A DNA stretch of 64,000 nt from Sorghum bicolor. Its lineage: Eukaryota > Streptophyta > Magnoliopsida > Poales > Poaceae. A model generated the notes under the pieces. It was not told the origin of the DNA, did not search any database, and saw only the letters and a list, made by a program, of their open reading frames with translations. Below are positions 32,928 to 44,314 of this stretch, one piece after another. Position numbers and translations under genes: made by a program. Every line of letters starts with the position of its first letter. Within the stretch, counting starts at the first letter, position 1. The DNA is taken from contig NC_012879.2 in NCBI RefSeq assembly GCF_000003195.3, forward strand, positions 39,452,565 to 39,516,564, given 5' to 3'.

Positions 32928-34467
32928 GACCGACGTCAACATCCAGCTTGGGGGAGTTCCTCCCCAATTTATCAAGTAAGTTTTTATTTGCTCTTATTAT
33001 TTATTCTTTTCTATTTTAGTATTTTATCTTAAAAAGGAAAACTTAGAAAACCCAATAAATATTTTCTTGCTTTAAATTACTGCATTTTATAAACATGAAA
33101 ACAAAATAAAAAGAGTGTGTAGATAAGTGTGCTTTATTTATCTGTCAAGAGTTAATCTCTAGAAAAAATAAAAAGACCAAAAAGATGCATGATGGAAATG
33201 ATGAATAGTTGCTCTGTTTGCTTACTTTCAAGTACCTAGCTTTTATATTAGAGTTCTTCCAGGAATTACTAAAACTGAAACTTACTGTCTTTGGGAAGCA
33301 TAAAACTAATGTCTAGGTAAGCGAAAGGCATGATATAAAGTTGAGCTACTGTTTATCTTGTTCCTACTACACAAAGTTCTGGAGATTTATTTTGAAAACT
33401 TACAAATCACATGATGAGATTCCTAGCATTACAAACTACCTACCACAGCCATACTTGCTATAACATCTTTTACTACACTTACATTGAGTTTGATTGAGCT
33501 GTGTAGACCCTTAGGAGCTTTTCATGTGGTTAAATTAAGATATTCACTTGCACACATCTACTATACCATTCATCATCATTCATTAAAATTGCTAAAAATA
33601 TTATCACTCACTGTCCTGAATATTGTTATTCTCTCTCTAAAAAGATTCAATGCAGAAGAGGCATGGGTTATGCAAAAATATGCGAGGAAATAAACAGGGT
33701 CAAGTGCTCGGAACCTCAAAAAAGAAAGAAAAAGAGTGAGACGAGAGGTAAAATAGACAAGTGTCCGAAGTAGAATTAGGGGTACAAAGATGCCCACTTG
33801 AGCGGAAAAAAATGGACAAGTGTCCGACAGTAGAATTAGGGGTATCTACTACCCATCTGAAAAAAAAAGAAAGAGAAAAGATAGCCCATGTTCTCCCAAA
33901 GCAAAGATCAGAGAAGAGGAGAGATAGCAATATGAGGAGCAATGAGAAGTAAGTTTCATTATCACTTATACATTTTTATCATCACTATCATTTACTCCAC
34001 CACACATGCACATCTTGATTTAATTATATGCTGAGTTCCTTTTGGATCCATGGCTCAATTAGACAACATATGTATGAGCTGTTTTTCACTTCTATGAGCT
34101 CCACTTAAATATTCCATTAACTATAGGTAAGTGACATTATGGTAAGGATCCACAAATACCACATATAGAGAGACTTGAGAGAATCATTGCTGGGAACTCT
34201 GAGTTTTATTTTGGAAACTTATAAAATACTCTGGAACAAAGGTGAAGTATAAACAAGAGGAATAGTGCTTGACTTAACTATTTTGTCTTTCGATTACTTA
34301 AGATTTAAGTGCAGGTACTAAACTCCATAACACTTCACTCTAACCTGGAAGAAATTTTATGTAAAAGCATGTGTGCCTGTCAGGATAGAAAACATCGAAG
34401 CAACTTCTGATTCGTCTAAGTTTAGCTATTTGCTCAGGGACGAGCAAAGGGTAAGCTTGGGGGAGTT
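32928..34467 (+). other. D 3' non-coding region
   Basis: About 1.5 kb without coding sequence. It holds the AGCTTGGGGGAG copy at 32945-32956 and two tandem copies of the ACAAGTGTCCG...GTAGAATTAGGGGTA motif (about 33757-33785 and 33809-33842). The hairpin 34429-34448 and 3' polypurine tract 34454-34465 are at its end. Confidence 0.7.
34429..34465 (+). other. D hairpin and 3' polypurine tract
   Basis: Stem TTTGCTC/GAGCAAA with loop AGGGAC (34429-34448), then AGCTTGGGGGAG (34454-34465) and the 3' LTR at 34468. The outer pair is T-A where A1 has C-G. Confidence 0.65.
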
Positions 34468-35977
34468 TGTTGACGGTCCTTAAGTACTAAAATTAATAAT
34501 CAAATAAACATGAAAAGGGATCAATATGAAACAAACATCTAGAATTAGGGTTTTATCTGACAGAATTCCACGAGCTTTGGTGTTTACCTATTTCTGCAGG
34601 GGGTTATCAGAGAATATGGAGAGAAGGCCCACATGTCATGTTTACAACGAGATAATTACGTGCCGCGCAATTTTCCTCAATCTAGAAGAGTCCAGAAGCC
34701 ACGGGAACGAACGAGAGCACGATCGGGCTCGGGGGCATGGCGGCCGCCCACCCCCCTTGGGCGCCCGTCTAGGGTTGGAACCCAATCGGGACTCTGCTTC
34801 GGGACTACGCTCCACCGACCTAAAGGATCAATCTAAACCATACAATCTATGTCGGTTTGATCCAATGGCTCACGTTCACTTGAGGGGACTATAAAACCAA
34901 GGCCAAACCCCCCCTGGAGGGAGGAGAAGAGAAGAAATCATTATTCAGAGGTAGCCATCAAAGTTAGGGTTTAGAGCTTCTCTCCCACGGAGAATTAGAA
35001 TTAGCTACTCCCTAATCCTTCAAGTTTAGAGGTTTGATTAGATAGCAATTAGAGAAGTAGAGCACTACGCTCTAGATTCGGATCTTCGGTAATAAAGATT
35101 GGTATTATTCATATCTTTCTCTAATTCTTTGTTCTAATTGCATTATGTCTCTAATTATTATGTTATTAGTTTGTTCTAGTTCTATATTTGATATAGTTCT
35201 AATTGATAATGAGTTTATGTATAAGTTTGCAAAGCGCTTAGCTCTTGACGCGAGGGAGTTAGGTGATAGATCACATGTGAGCGTGGTGCTTAGATGTTAT
35301 TTATCTGCAAATGTATCCTATTGGCCGGGTCGTGTGGTAGTTCGCGATAGTGACAGCTTCGTTGATTCTTATATAGTCCACCCTCCGTTGATAGGACAGG
35401 TAGAACCGGTATTGTGGAGTAAGTCATGCGATGCTCTGATTTACTTTATCAATGTTCCTTATACATGAATGAAGAGTCTTTTATGCTATATATGATCTTG
35501 TAGATAACTAGAGTAGATTATGACTTAGTAGTTAGTAGATAACTTAGAATCCATTCTCTAGCTAATCCAACATCACCTACATATATGAGGAGTAGTCTAT
35601 TTTCTAATAGCTGTGTTATCTACCCATGAACTTATAATTCATTATCTTTATCTTTAGGGTTTACCCCCTGCTAAAGTAAGTGACTGTGTGACGAGTTTCT
35701 CATTAGTAATCATGTTCTTGCAAGTTTATCTCTAGTCTATGCCTTGATAGATTTTGCCCCCTTATTTTAATTTCATCCCTCGAGCAAAATTATAAATAAC
35801 GATACCTGGAATACTTATCATCATGAAATGCTACAATGAGGTGTTTTATCTGTGCGCTTGCGGATAGAATAGATTATTTTCTAGAAGAGCCTTTACATTT
35901 ATAAATACCTTTGTACACTCTGGTACCATGCTGGGGATGACAACCTAGTATCTAAGTGGTGTTAGCTAGTGTCAACA
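34468..35977 (+). repeat. D 3' LTR
   Basis: TGTTGACGGTCC...TAGTGTCAACA, 1,510 bases, the same length as the 5' LTR. TATA at about 34890-34895. Confidence 0.93.
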
Positions 35978-35982
35978 CCGCC
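35978..35982. repeat. target site duplication of D, right copy
   Basis: CCGCC, equal to 26688-26692. A-type LTR sequence resumes after it. Confidence 0.9.
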
Positions 35983-37027
35983 CTCCCTCCTTGGGCGCCC
36001 GCCCAGCTAGAGGAACTAATCAGGCTCCGTCTCGCGGATTATGCTCCACTGACCTAAAGGATCAAGGAAAACCGTGTGATTAATGTCGGTTTGATCCGAC
36101 GGTCCATATTCATTTGGAGGGACTATATAAGCAGACCCCTTGGCCCCTGGAGGAGGCACCCCTTGATCTCTATTCATTATTCATAGATAGAGCAAAAGCT
36201 AGGGTTTGGAGATGAGAGCTCTCCTCTCATCTCTAAACTAGAGTAGATCTAGATAGTAGCGAGATGGAGAGCGAGGGAGGATTGGAGGAGAGGCCGGCCT
36301 GTCGGTTCTTCCTCCGGTTGTACTTCGCCATGATCAAGCTCTAATCAAGCATGCTCGTGGGATGACTTTGGTAATCTACTTCTATTTCATTATGCAATTA
36401 CTATCCATGTATGTTCTCGTTCACAACTCTTTTGAGTACTTTAATCTATAGGACGCTATAGGTGGGAGTTGTAGTATAGGTGTAAGCGTGGTGCTTAGAC
36501 TTAAATTACTTGTGGATATCCCTTGTCTAGCCGGATCGTGTGGTAGGCCGCGTAGGTGACAGTTACGTTGGTCCACTGTAGTCCACCTCCTGTTAGCAGG
36601 ACTGGTAGGGTTTATCGGCCTATGGATAAGCATCCTTTGTGGTGTATTCTTATCACGTGGTTCATCCCAGACATAGACATACCCCTTTGAAGTAGAGAAA
36701 CCATAGTTATCCTCTCTATTCTCCTAGCATCGCCCATATACTCTCTATTCCCATATTATCACCCATTGTTATCTTACCTTTAATATTATTCTTATTCAAT
36801 TCTACCATCTTTCCTATTTACACCTACTTATCTATCGGGTTAAGTTAGAGCGTAGATCAGTTCTCCCGTTTTCCTATAGATACGATAAAACCTTTAACCG
36901 AGTAAAAGTTACAACGGTATCCATGCGCTTGCGGATTTATCTGTGTGCGTATAAATACCATAGTACACTCTAGTGCCATGCTGGGGATGACAACCTAGTA
37001 CTCAAGTGGTGTTAGCAAGTGTCATCA
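35983..37027 (+). repeat. A-type LTR, 3' piece
   Basis: Resumes mid-U3 (TTGGGCGCCCGCCC), has TATATAAGCAGACCCC near 36125, and ends AAGTGTCATCA. The final CAACA is changed to CATCA. Confidence 0.85.
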
Positions 37028-37034
37028 AGCTTTT

Positions 37035-37052
37035 TGGCGCCGTTGCCGGGGA
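37035..37052 (+). other. primer-binding site (tRNA-Asp) of the A-type element
   Basis: TGGCGCCGTTGCCGGGGA, perfect match, 7 bases after the LTR. Confidence 0.88.
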
Positions 37053-37189
37053 AACGGTAGCTGAGTTGACTACGAACTAGCTTAATCATTTTCTAAAAAA
37101 ATAAAAAAAAAATAAATATATTTCCTTTTATCCTTTGCTTCATCTCTGCTATTCTTTCTCCTTATCTAATCCTTGATCTCTGGTCTATC

Positions 37190-37936
37190 ATGAATTCAAT
37201 CATGTCTATCCATGAATTTCATTGACCTACGGGCACACATCTCGAACCACCAAAATCTTCAAAGCCTATCATAGCATCTAGTTTTCAGATAGACCTCGAA
37301 TACATAGAATTTGTTCAAAAACAACCTTTCTCAGGAGAAGGTGAACAAAACCCATACACACACCTAAGAGAGTTTTATCGAGTCTGTGACCTCCTTCGCA
37401 TAGAAGGCATGTCTGATGAGACCCTTAAATGGAAGCTCTTTCCGTTCTCTTTAACAGGAAAAGCTAGACATTGGTACAATCTCAAAGTAGGGAGTGTTCA
37501 TGGAGATTGGAAGGAGTTATATAATAGTTTTCTTTTTAAATATTTTCCAATCTCCAAAGTGGCGGAACTTCGGTGTGAGATTATTTCTTTTAGACAACTA
37601 GAAGAAGAATCTCTTGGCAAATCATGGGACCGCTTTATTAACCTTACTCTCACTGGCCCAAAGCTTTGTATTCCAGAATAAGTTCTTCTAATTCACTTTT
37701 TTGAGGGCCTTTGTAGGGAAAATAAGCAAACCTTGAATACAGCATCTAGAGGATCCTTCTATCACCTATCTGCTAGTGAAGATAGGGATTTAATTGATTC
37801 ATTGAGTGGAAAGTTTCCTAGCATTTATATCCCTGAGAAAGAGAAAGAACCAGTTCCTAGACAAGAAGAAGAAGTTTCGATAGCCAGATCACAACCACTT
37901 CAATCCAGAACTTTAGCTATCGATCCTAAACCATAG
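37190..37936 (+). pseudogene. gag: gag N-terminal remnant of an A-type element
   Basis: A single frame from ATG 37190 (MNSIMSIHEF) parallels A1 gag through the capsid core (FPFSLTGKARHWYN, SLGKSWDRF) to IDPKP. It has stops near 37223 (TGA) and 37679 (TAA, replacing a Glu codon). At AAACCATAG (about 37929-37937) it jumps into the middle of an LTR, so the C-terminal half and all 3' sequence are deleted. Confidence 0.85.
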
Positions 37937-38271
37937 TTATCCTCTCTATTCTCCTACCATTGCCCATATACTAGATTGCTCCACTCTCTATTCCCATATT
38001 ATCACCCATTGTTATCTTACCTTTAATATTGTTCTTATTTTATTCTACCATCTTTCCTATTTACACCTACTTATCTATCTAGGTTAAGTTAGAGCATAGA
38101 TTAGTTCTCCCGTTTCCCTGTGGATAGGATAAAACCTTTAACTAGGTAAAAGCTACAATGGTATCAGTGCGCTTGCGGATTTATCTGTGTGCGTATAAAT
38201 ACCATAGTACACTCTAGTGCAATGCTGGGGATGACAACCTAGTACTGAAGTGGTGTTAGCAAGTGTCAACA
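37937..38271 (+). repeat. A-type 3' LTR, last third
   Basis: Corresponds to the LTR segment starting near 36711 and ends GTGTCAACA. Joined to gag by deletion at a short shared sequence. Confidence 0.85.
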
Positions 38272-38483
38272 CTAGCCACTTGCCCTTGGTAAGCCCGGTC
38301 TTGTGATCCCTCGACGCGAACGGCTACTCGCGCACTGGACGTGGAGCGATGGCGAGAGTAGCGTGTACCGTCCTGGAAAATGGGCTGGATGGTGGGGTAC
38401 TATGCTCTCGGGTGCCGTGAACCCGGTCAGATCTAGGGAGAGCTAGATTTGGGTTGACATATGCAAGTTTTGGTTCTACATAT
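38272..38483. other. unassigned sequence
   Basis: About 210 bases, moderately GC-rich, between two LTRs. I recognise no element or gene in it. It may be older target DNA or part of another repeat. Confidence 0.3.
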
Positions 38484-39316
38484 TGTTGACGGTCCTTAAT
38501 GCTCACATTTAACTGTCAACTAATCATGAAAAAGGATCCAAATGCAACCGACACCTAGACTTAGGGTTTCATCTGACAGAATTCCATGAGTTTTGGTGTT
38601 TGTCTATTTCTGCAGGGGGTTATCAGGAAATATGGAAGAAAGACCCACACGTCGAGTTTACATAGATATATTAACGTGTCGAGCAATTTTCTATCATCTA
38701 GAAGACTCTAGAAGCCACAGGAACGAAGCAGAGGCAGAACGGGGCGTGGCCCAGGGCGCCCACCCACCTTCTGTGCCCAATCAGAGTCAACTTTGCGTGT
38801 CGTGCTCCACCGACCTAATGGATCAAGGATAACCGTTCAATCAATGTCGGTTTGATCCGACGGCCCAGATTCACTTGAGGGGACTATATAAGCAGACCCC
38901 CTGGCCCCTTTAGAGCATACCTCTTCTACATAATCAAAGCTAGGGTTTCAATTATTCATCCAAGTAGAGAGGATCCCTCTAGTTCATCTAGTTCTAGTTC
39001 TAGTTCCTCTAGTTCTAGTTCTAGTTAGTTCTAGTTGTAAACTAGAAAATAGGGAGAGAGAAGAGGAGAGCGGAGGAGGAGCCAGATCTGTCGGATCTTC
39101 CACAACATTGTACTTTTGCAGCAACTGGTTCGTTCTTCATCGTTCTCCAAGTTCTTCAATTCATAATTCTTGAGTTCTTTAATTACATTTATTTACATTC
39201 AAGTTATTTATTGGATTCCCGCTTGCATCAAGTGCTCTAGTCTTTATAACGCTAGAGTAGTAATTAATAGATTAGACGTGGTGTTTAGTCTTGCCATTAC
39301 CTAGAATTGCACCAAG
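38484..39316 (+). repeat. truncated plus-strand LTR (C-type)
   Basis: Starts TGTTGACGGTCCTTAATGC, has TATATAAGCAGACCCC near 38886, and a CTAGTT microsatellite-like block at about 38979-39040. Its U3 matches the C LTR start at 54654 (reverse). It stops near 39316, where minus-strand C LTR sequence begins. Confidence 0.75.
38979..39040. repeat. CTAGTT/TCTAGT short tandem repeat
   Basis: Imperfect tandem array of a 6-base unit (TCTAGT/TAGTTC) within the LTR leader. Confidence 0.8.
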
Positions 39317-39742
39317 TCCTTCTTTTATTAATATTTATTGATTCTGAACTCCAAATATAGCAAATAATATATGCATTTTGATCAGCTCGACGAGATCTTT
39401 GTAATGGTGTACTCCATTCTGTGATTGGTGCTTATACCAGGGCGGGCGCCCTAGGGGGGAGGGCGGGCGCCTTGCCCACGGGCCCGATCGCTTTCCCGTT
39501 CGTTGCCGTGGCTTCTGGAGTCTTCTAGATGATAGAAAATTGAATGGCACGTTAATATCTCTATGTAAACCTGACATGTGGGCCTTTCTTTCATATTTCC
39601 TGATAACCCCCTGTAGAAATAGACAAACACCAAAACTTGTGGAAATCTGTCAGATGAAACCCTAAGTCTAGGTGTCGGTTGCATTTGGATCCTTTTTCAT
39701 GATTAATTGACGGTTAAATGTGAGCATTGAGGACCGTCAACA
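39317..39742 (-). repeat. C 3' LTR, truncated
   Basis: Matches 54224-54654 and ends GGACCGTCAACA. It has lost its U5 part at 39317. Confidence 0.82.
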
Positions 39743-42700
39743 AGCTCCCCCAAGCTTAACCTTTGCTCGTCCCCGAGCAAAGATGGACTCAAGAGTTTCT
39801 GCAGTGGTTTCATGCCTTAAAGGTACACATGCGTTCAAACAAGATCTCATCTCTAGGTTAGGGTAAACTGTTAAGATTTAAACTTACTCATTTTACCTTC
39901 CACCATGGGGCTTGCAACCGTCACTTATGCCTTGAGCAGTTAAAAGAAAGAACGGTCTAGACAAGCGCAATATCTCTTGTTCTTCGATTAACTATAGCTC
40001 TGCAGTTTTTGCCAATTTTTAAATAAAACTCATAGATTCCTTATATGACTCTCTAGTCTCTCTTTTGTGGTATTTCTGGATCCTTACCAAGGAAGTAATG
40101 GTGTATGCCTTCTCTCAAAGTATGTGGTATTTTTGGTATGAGGCATAGTGGTATTGCCTTATCTCTCACCCTACTCTAATAAGGTTTTGATATCTGGAGC
40201 TCATAGGTGGGAGATAAAGTATACATACTTACAAGACATTTATTGCATAGTCAAACCATGGATCCAGAAGAACAAGTCAATAAGTCAAATCAAGATGTGC
40301 ATGTGTGGCGAATGAATGGTGTATGGTGATGATGGTGATAATGTTGAAAGTCTAATTCTACGTTTGCTCTTTTGAGGGGGTACATACCTTTCTTGCACTT
40401 GAGGCTTTTGAGGGGAATGAGATGCTCTATATTTTATTTTTCTTTTCTCTCAGGTGGGTATCTTGTACCCCTAATTCCACTGTCGGACACTTGTCCATTT
40501 TTACCTCTCGTCTCACTTTTTCTTTTTTTTCTTCTTCTTTTTTTGAGGTTTCAGGCACTTGCCCCTTTTTATTTCCTCGTATTCACTTTTTTCAGAGCCC
40601 TCACCCTCCTGGAATAATGTAGCAAGTGGTAGTAACCAAAATATCTCGAGCATTTATTTCACGGGGAATAACAGGGATAGGATAATGTTTCTTGGCTATT
40701 CTCTCCTAGATAGGAGTAGAATAACTTTGGGTGAATCTGGATATGGAAATGAGTGGATGTATGTGGATGCGTACTTCTGGAGTAGAAGCAGCATGTATGA
40801 GTGAACGTGCAAGTGAATCTTAATTTTAACCGCATGATAAGCTCCTAAGGGTCAACACAGCTTGACCACACTCAATGCTCATAAACAGTAAAAAGTAAAT
40901 GTATGGTTTATAGTCTAATAAGCTTGTATATATGGCTGTGGTAGGATTTTAAACTCTCATTATACAGGAACTCATCATGCAACATTTTAAAGATTTTCAA
41001 AGATAAAATTCTCCAGAATTCTAGCATCTCTAGGAAGAGATAAACAACAGCTCAACCTTCCCATATCATATCTGTTAACAACTTAGACTTTTGATCAGGT
41101 ACTCTTCCTGCAAATTTAGGTTTAGAGCAAGCTTTAAATTATAACAGTTATGCCTAAACTTGAGAGAGAGCTCAAATTTGAAAACTAGGTACTTGGCAGA
41201 GCATCTATTCATCATATCCATGTAAGAGTTTATCATTGAAGTTCAGTTTGGCATAGACGCTTTATTTATTTATTCTGCAAACTAAGCAAAGATATATATA
41301 AGCACAAAATATTTAATTGGTTTTTATGATTACGCATTTTTTATTATTTGAGTAAAGTATAAATGTGAGTAGAAACACTTAGCTGGATAAATGGAGGTGC
41401 TCTCCCCCAAGCTGGATTTTAACATAATTTCTTCTGATGTAGCTAGCAGGTGGCGTAGGTGTATTTGAATGTTGGCAGCACCCTGATAGCGATTAGGATA
41501 TCCTCTGTCTGCTAGTCTTCCTTGATCCTTGAATTCTGTGGAGCTCAAATAGACTACAAAGCTTTGTGGAACTGGTTAAGTGTTAGCATAAAATCTCTTA
41601 GCCTTTGTCAAGTTGAGCTTCCTCTAATTAATATTACTCTCTTTAGTAGGATCATAAATTTATTTTTATATTTTCAATTTTACAGGACAAGAATATATTT
41701 ATTTTATTTTTACGCCACCACAGTGAATGGGTTTTATGCCATGAGCATACTCACTTGGGCTTACTGTTTTTAACATTTTTATTTTCTTTTCAAGATAGTA
41801 TGATTAACTAACAAGCTATTTAAGGAAAGTAAATAATTTAAGAAAAAAAGAATGCAGGAAGGATAAATAAGGATAACTACCGATTTTATCTTTCGGCGAG
41901 GGTTCAATGTTTTAAGTCTTCTGAACAAGACTTCTCACCGTGTTTATTCTTTAGGTGCGTCATTTGAGTTAGGTTTGGACCTTGACATCTGCACCTCTTG
42001 ATATGGTGTCACCCATGTTTTTCGTTTGCCCAGCAGTTCGAAGTACGGCGTTGGCAGCATCCTCCTCAGTGTGTTTGTGCTCGTAGATCCAGATCCTTCA
42101 CTTGGTAGAGTCTAGGAGTTGGAAAACTCCTCCATGTTTTGCTCGAAGTGTATCCTGCTCATAGAGACAAGACAGAGATCAAGTGCATGGGCCCTATTGG
42201 TGGAAAACACCAACAGAACCAAAAGTGTATTTGTTCTTCTCTAACCTTAAGCATAGTGAGCAAGACAAAGTTGATGGATGATAAGATCATGAGTGTAGCA
42301 TTTAAAACATTTGTCAGATCAGATCACTCAACCTTATAGAAAGATAATCTATCTAAGTAAATGTTTTTTTCTTTACATGACTATCATTTTCCAAAGATCG
42401 GATATGCAACATTTTAGCTCATATGGTTAAGATTGTGGGATCAAGAAGGTAGTACCGGGAACAAAGATTAAAGGACTAAACATGTTGAATCAACTGGGTT
42501 GGTTAATTTGGAGTTATAAATCATACATGTTTGTCTTTTTATCCATGTGCATGCTAGAATCAAGGAGACGCTTATAACAGTGACAGTCACATACCTTAAG
42601 ATGTTACCTTAATGGAAGAGTGATGGTACAATATCACCTTGTGGAAGCTTTTCTTTCTCAATGGTTGTGCATCTTGTTCGTGGCACTCTTCATCTCGTTC

Positions 42701-43922
42701 CATGGATTATCTCTCGAGCTATGTCTTTCTTGTCCAAATTGTTAAACTTCATGTGTCTCCTTCTTTATCTCCATTCTGAATTTATTTTAGGACTTCTCAA
42801 ATAGATATTAAAAATTTTCCTGTAGGGGTTAGTACAACAAAATATACTAGTGTCTACACAAGCAGTGTTTAGTTCAATAACCAAATTAGACTCCATGTCT
42901 AATCGGATTAAGGAAGGCTATTTAACCTAAGCACCATGCTTAATTTAAATGCCAATGGAAGTATGTCGAGTACTTTCAAACCAACACTTACTTGTGAATA
43001 GACAAAGGTAGCATGACAACATTATAGAGATCTACTCAAGTGGGGATGAAGTAGAATGATTAGTGTTTAACAAATTTAGCATGTCTTAATGGTAGGGACA
43101 ACCAACATAGCAACATGGCAAAAGATGTTTTTATGTAAAGTACTCCCCCAAGCTTGAACAAGTCAAGTTTGGATGAATTTAATTCAATGTTGCATGATGA
43201 TTGGTTGGACATACCTTGTTGTTATTCTTCACTCTTTTACTTCAAGCCTGAATCGCGGGATTGCTTCCCCCGAGCTAAATGTTGACATAGTCTTTAATCT
43301 TGAATCCGCACAACACAGATGTTCTTCAATATTCTTGAGCTTCAAAATGTCAGTGATGATTGCAGCGCTTCCAAGTTGATGAAGATTCTCTCTTCAAATC
43401 ATGTTAAACTCAAATAGACAACAAAACTTGTGGCGCCGATTAAACATTAGTAGTTGGCCACTTAAGCCTTAGTTGTCCAAGCTTTTTAGATTTTTCTTAA
43501 CTCTTTTTCTAAGCATAGTTTCAACAAGGTCTCTTTCTTAATATATATATATTGGGTTTTAATCTTTTTATGAAGCAAAAGGAAATGGAACAGGATGAAT
43601 GCATGTTTATTTACTTTTATTTATTTATTTATTTATTTTTATTCCACCGCGGTGAATATCTGTGTGGGCTTTTACACACCACACAATTTATTCACATGGG
43701 GTTTTAGTATTTAAGATGCAACGAGTTATATAAAATATTTTTATTATATTTTCTAATTCAATAATAATGCAGAAAGATAAACATGTTATGGAGAAATGAT
43801 GATTAAAAATAAATATGCTAAAAACAAATGCAGAAAAGATAAATACAATAAACCTACTAAAGCTAGTGATACATTAAATTAGCAGACATCAAGATCATTA
43901 TCAATATCTTCACACCAATTGC
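39743..43922 (-). other. C internal region, non-coding
   Basis: No ORF of note. The 3' part follows A1 (12772-16080) closely, with polypurine cores at 39745-39756, 41402-41413 and 43143-43154 and the GGACACTTGTCC motif near 40480. From about 43210 the sequence differs and the gag region is missing. A TTTA microsatellite lies at about 43613-43640. Confidence 0.7.
39761..39782 (-). other. C hairpin upstream of the polypurine tract
   Basis: 8-bp stem CTTTGCTC/GAGCAAAG, loop GGGGAC on the element strand. Confidence 0.6.
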
Positions 43923-43923
43923 T

Positions 43924-43941
43924 TCCCCGGCAACGGCGCCA
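43924..43941 (-). other. C primer-binding site (tRNA-Asp)
   Basis: The minus strand reads TGGCGCCGTTGCCGGGGA, perfect match, 8 bases inside the LTR. Confidence 0.88.
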
Positions 43942-43949
43942 AAAATGCT

Positions 43950-44314
43950 TGTTGACATTCGTTAAGTGCAATAAGAATAAGAAAAATCCCGCAAGCGCAC
44001 AGAACATCGTCGTAGCATTTTACCGGGAGTATTCTAGGTATCGTTATTTATATTTTACCACTGGAAAGCTAAGGTCAAAGAATCTAATAACTTACTATCA
44101 TGCATCTACTAATTTAATAAACCAACTAGACTAAAGTAGGGGTAAATGATATATGATAGGTAATAATATAAAGGTGAGAATTCTATGATAAATGCGTAGA
44201 TAGCCATAGCGGACAACGGGAGAGACCTAGGTTCCTGTATACTTCTCTATTACTTCAGTTCTATGATTACAAAGAATGAATAGATATAGCAATCACATAT
44301 TAGCACTTTGGGAC
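43950..44314 (-). repeat. C 5' LTR, U5 piece (continues at 53543)
   Basis: Begins TGTTGACATTCG on the plus strand. Interrupted after GGGAC by the Athila insertion. CCGCAAGCGCACAG at about 43990. Confidence 0.82.
44310..44314. repeat. target site duplication of the complete Athila, left copy
   Basis: GGGAC, repeated at 53538-53542. Confidence 0.92.

Larger units (their letters stand above)
26693..35977 (+). mobile_element. D: complete non-autonomous Athila-like element with gag-protease and a 3' ORF
   Basis: 9,285 bases with LTRs of 1,510 bases each (26693-28202 and 34468-35977), tRNA-Asp primer site, gag-protease ORF, promoter-like spacer, ORF2, polypurine tract and CCGCC target copies. Both large ORFs are intact. 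RT, RNase H and integrase are absent, with no gap or remnant of them seen. LTRs differ at roughly 25-30 sites by eye. Confidence 0.93.

Noticed and set aside
38272..38483. A host gene fragment
   Set aside because: No convincing frame or domain, so left unassigned.
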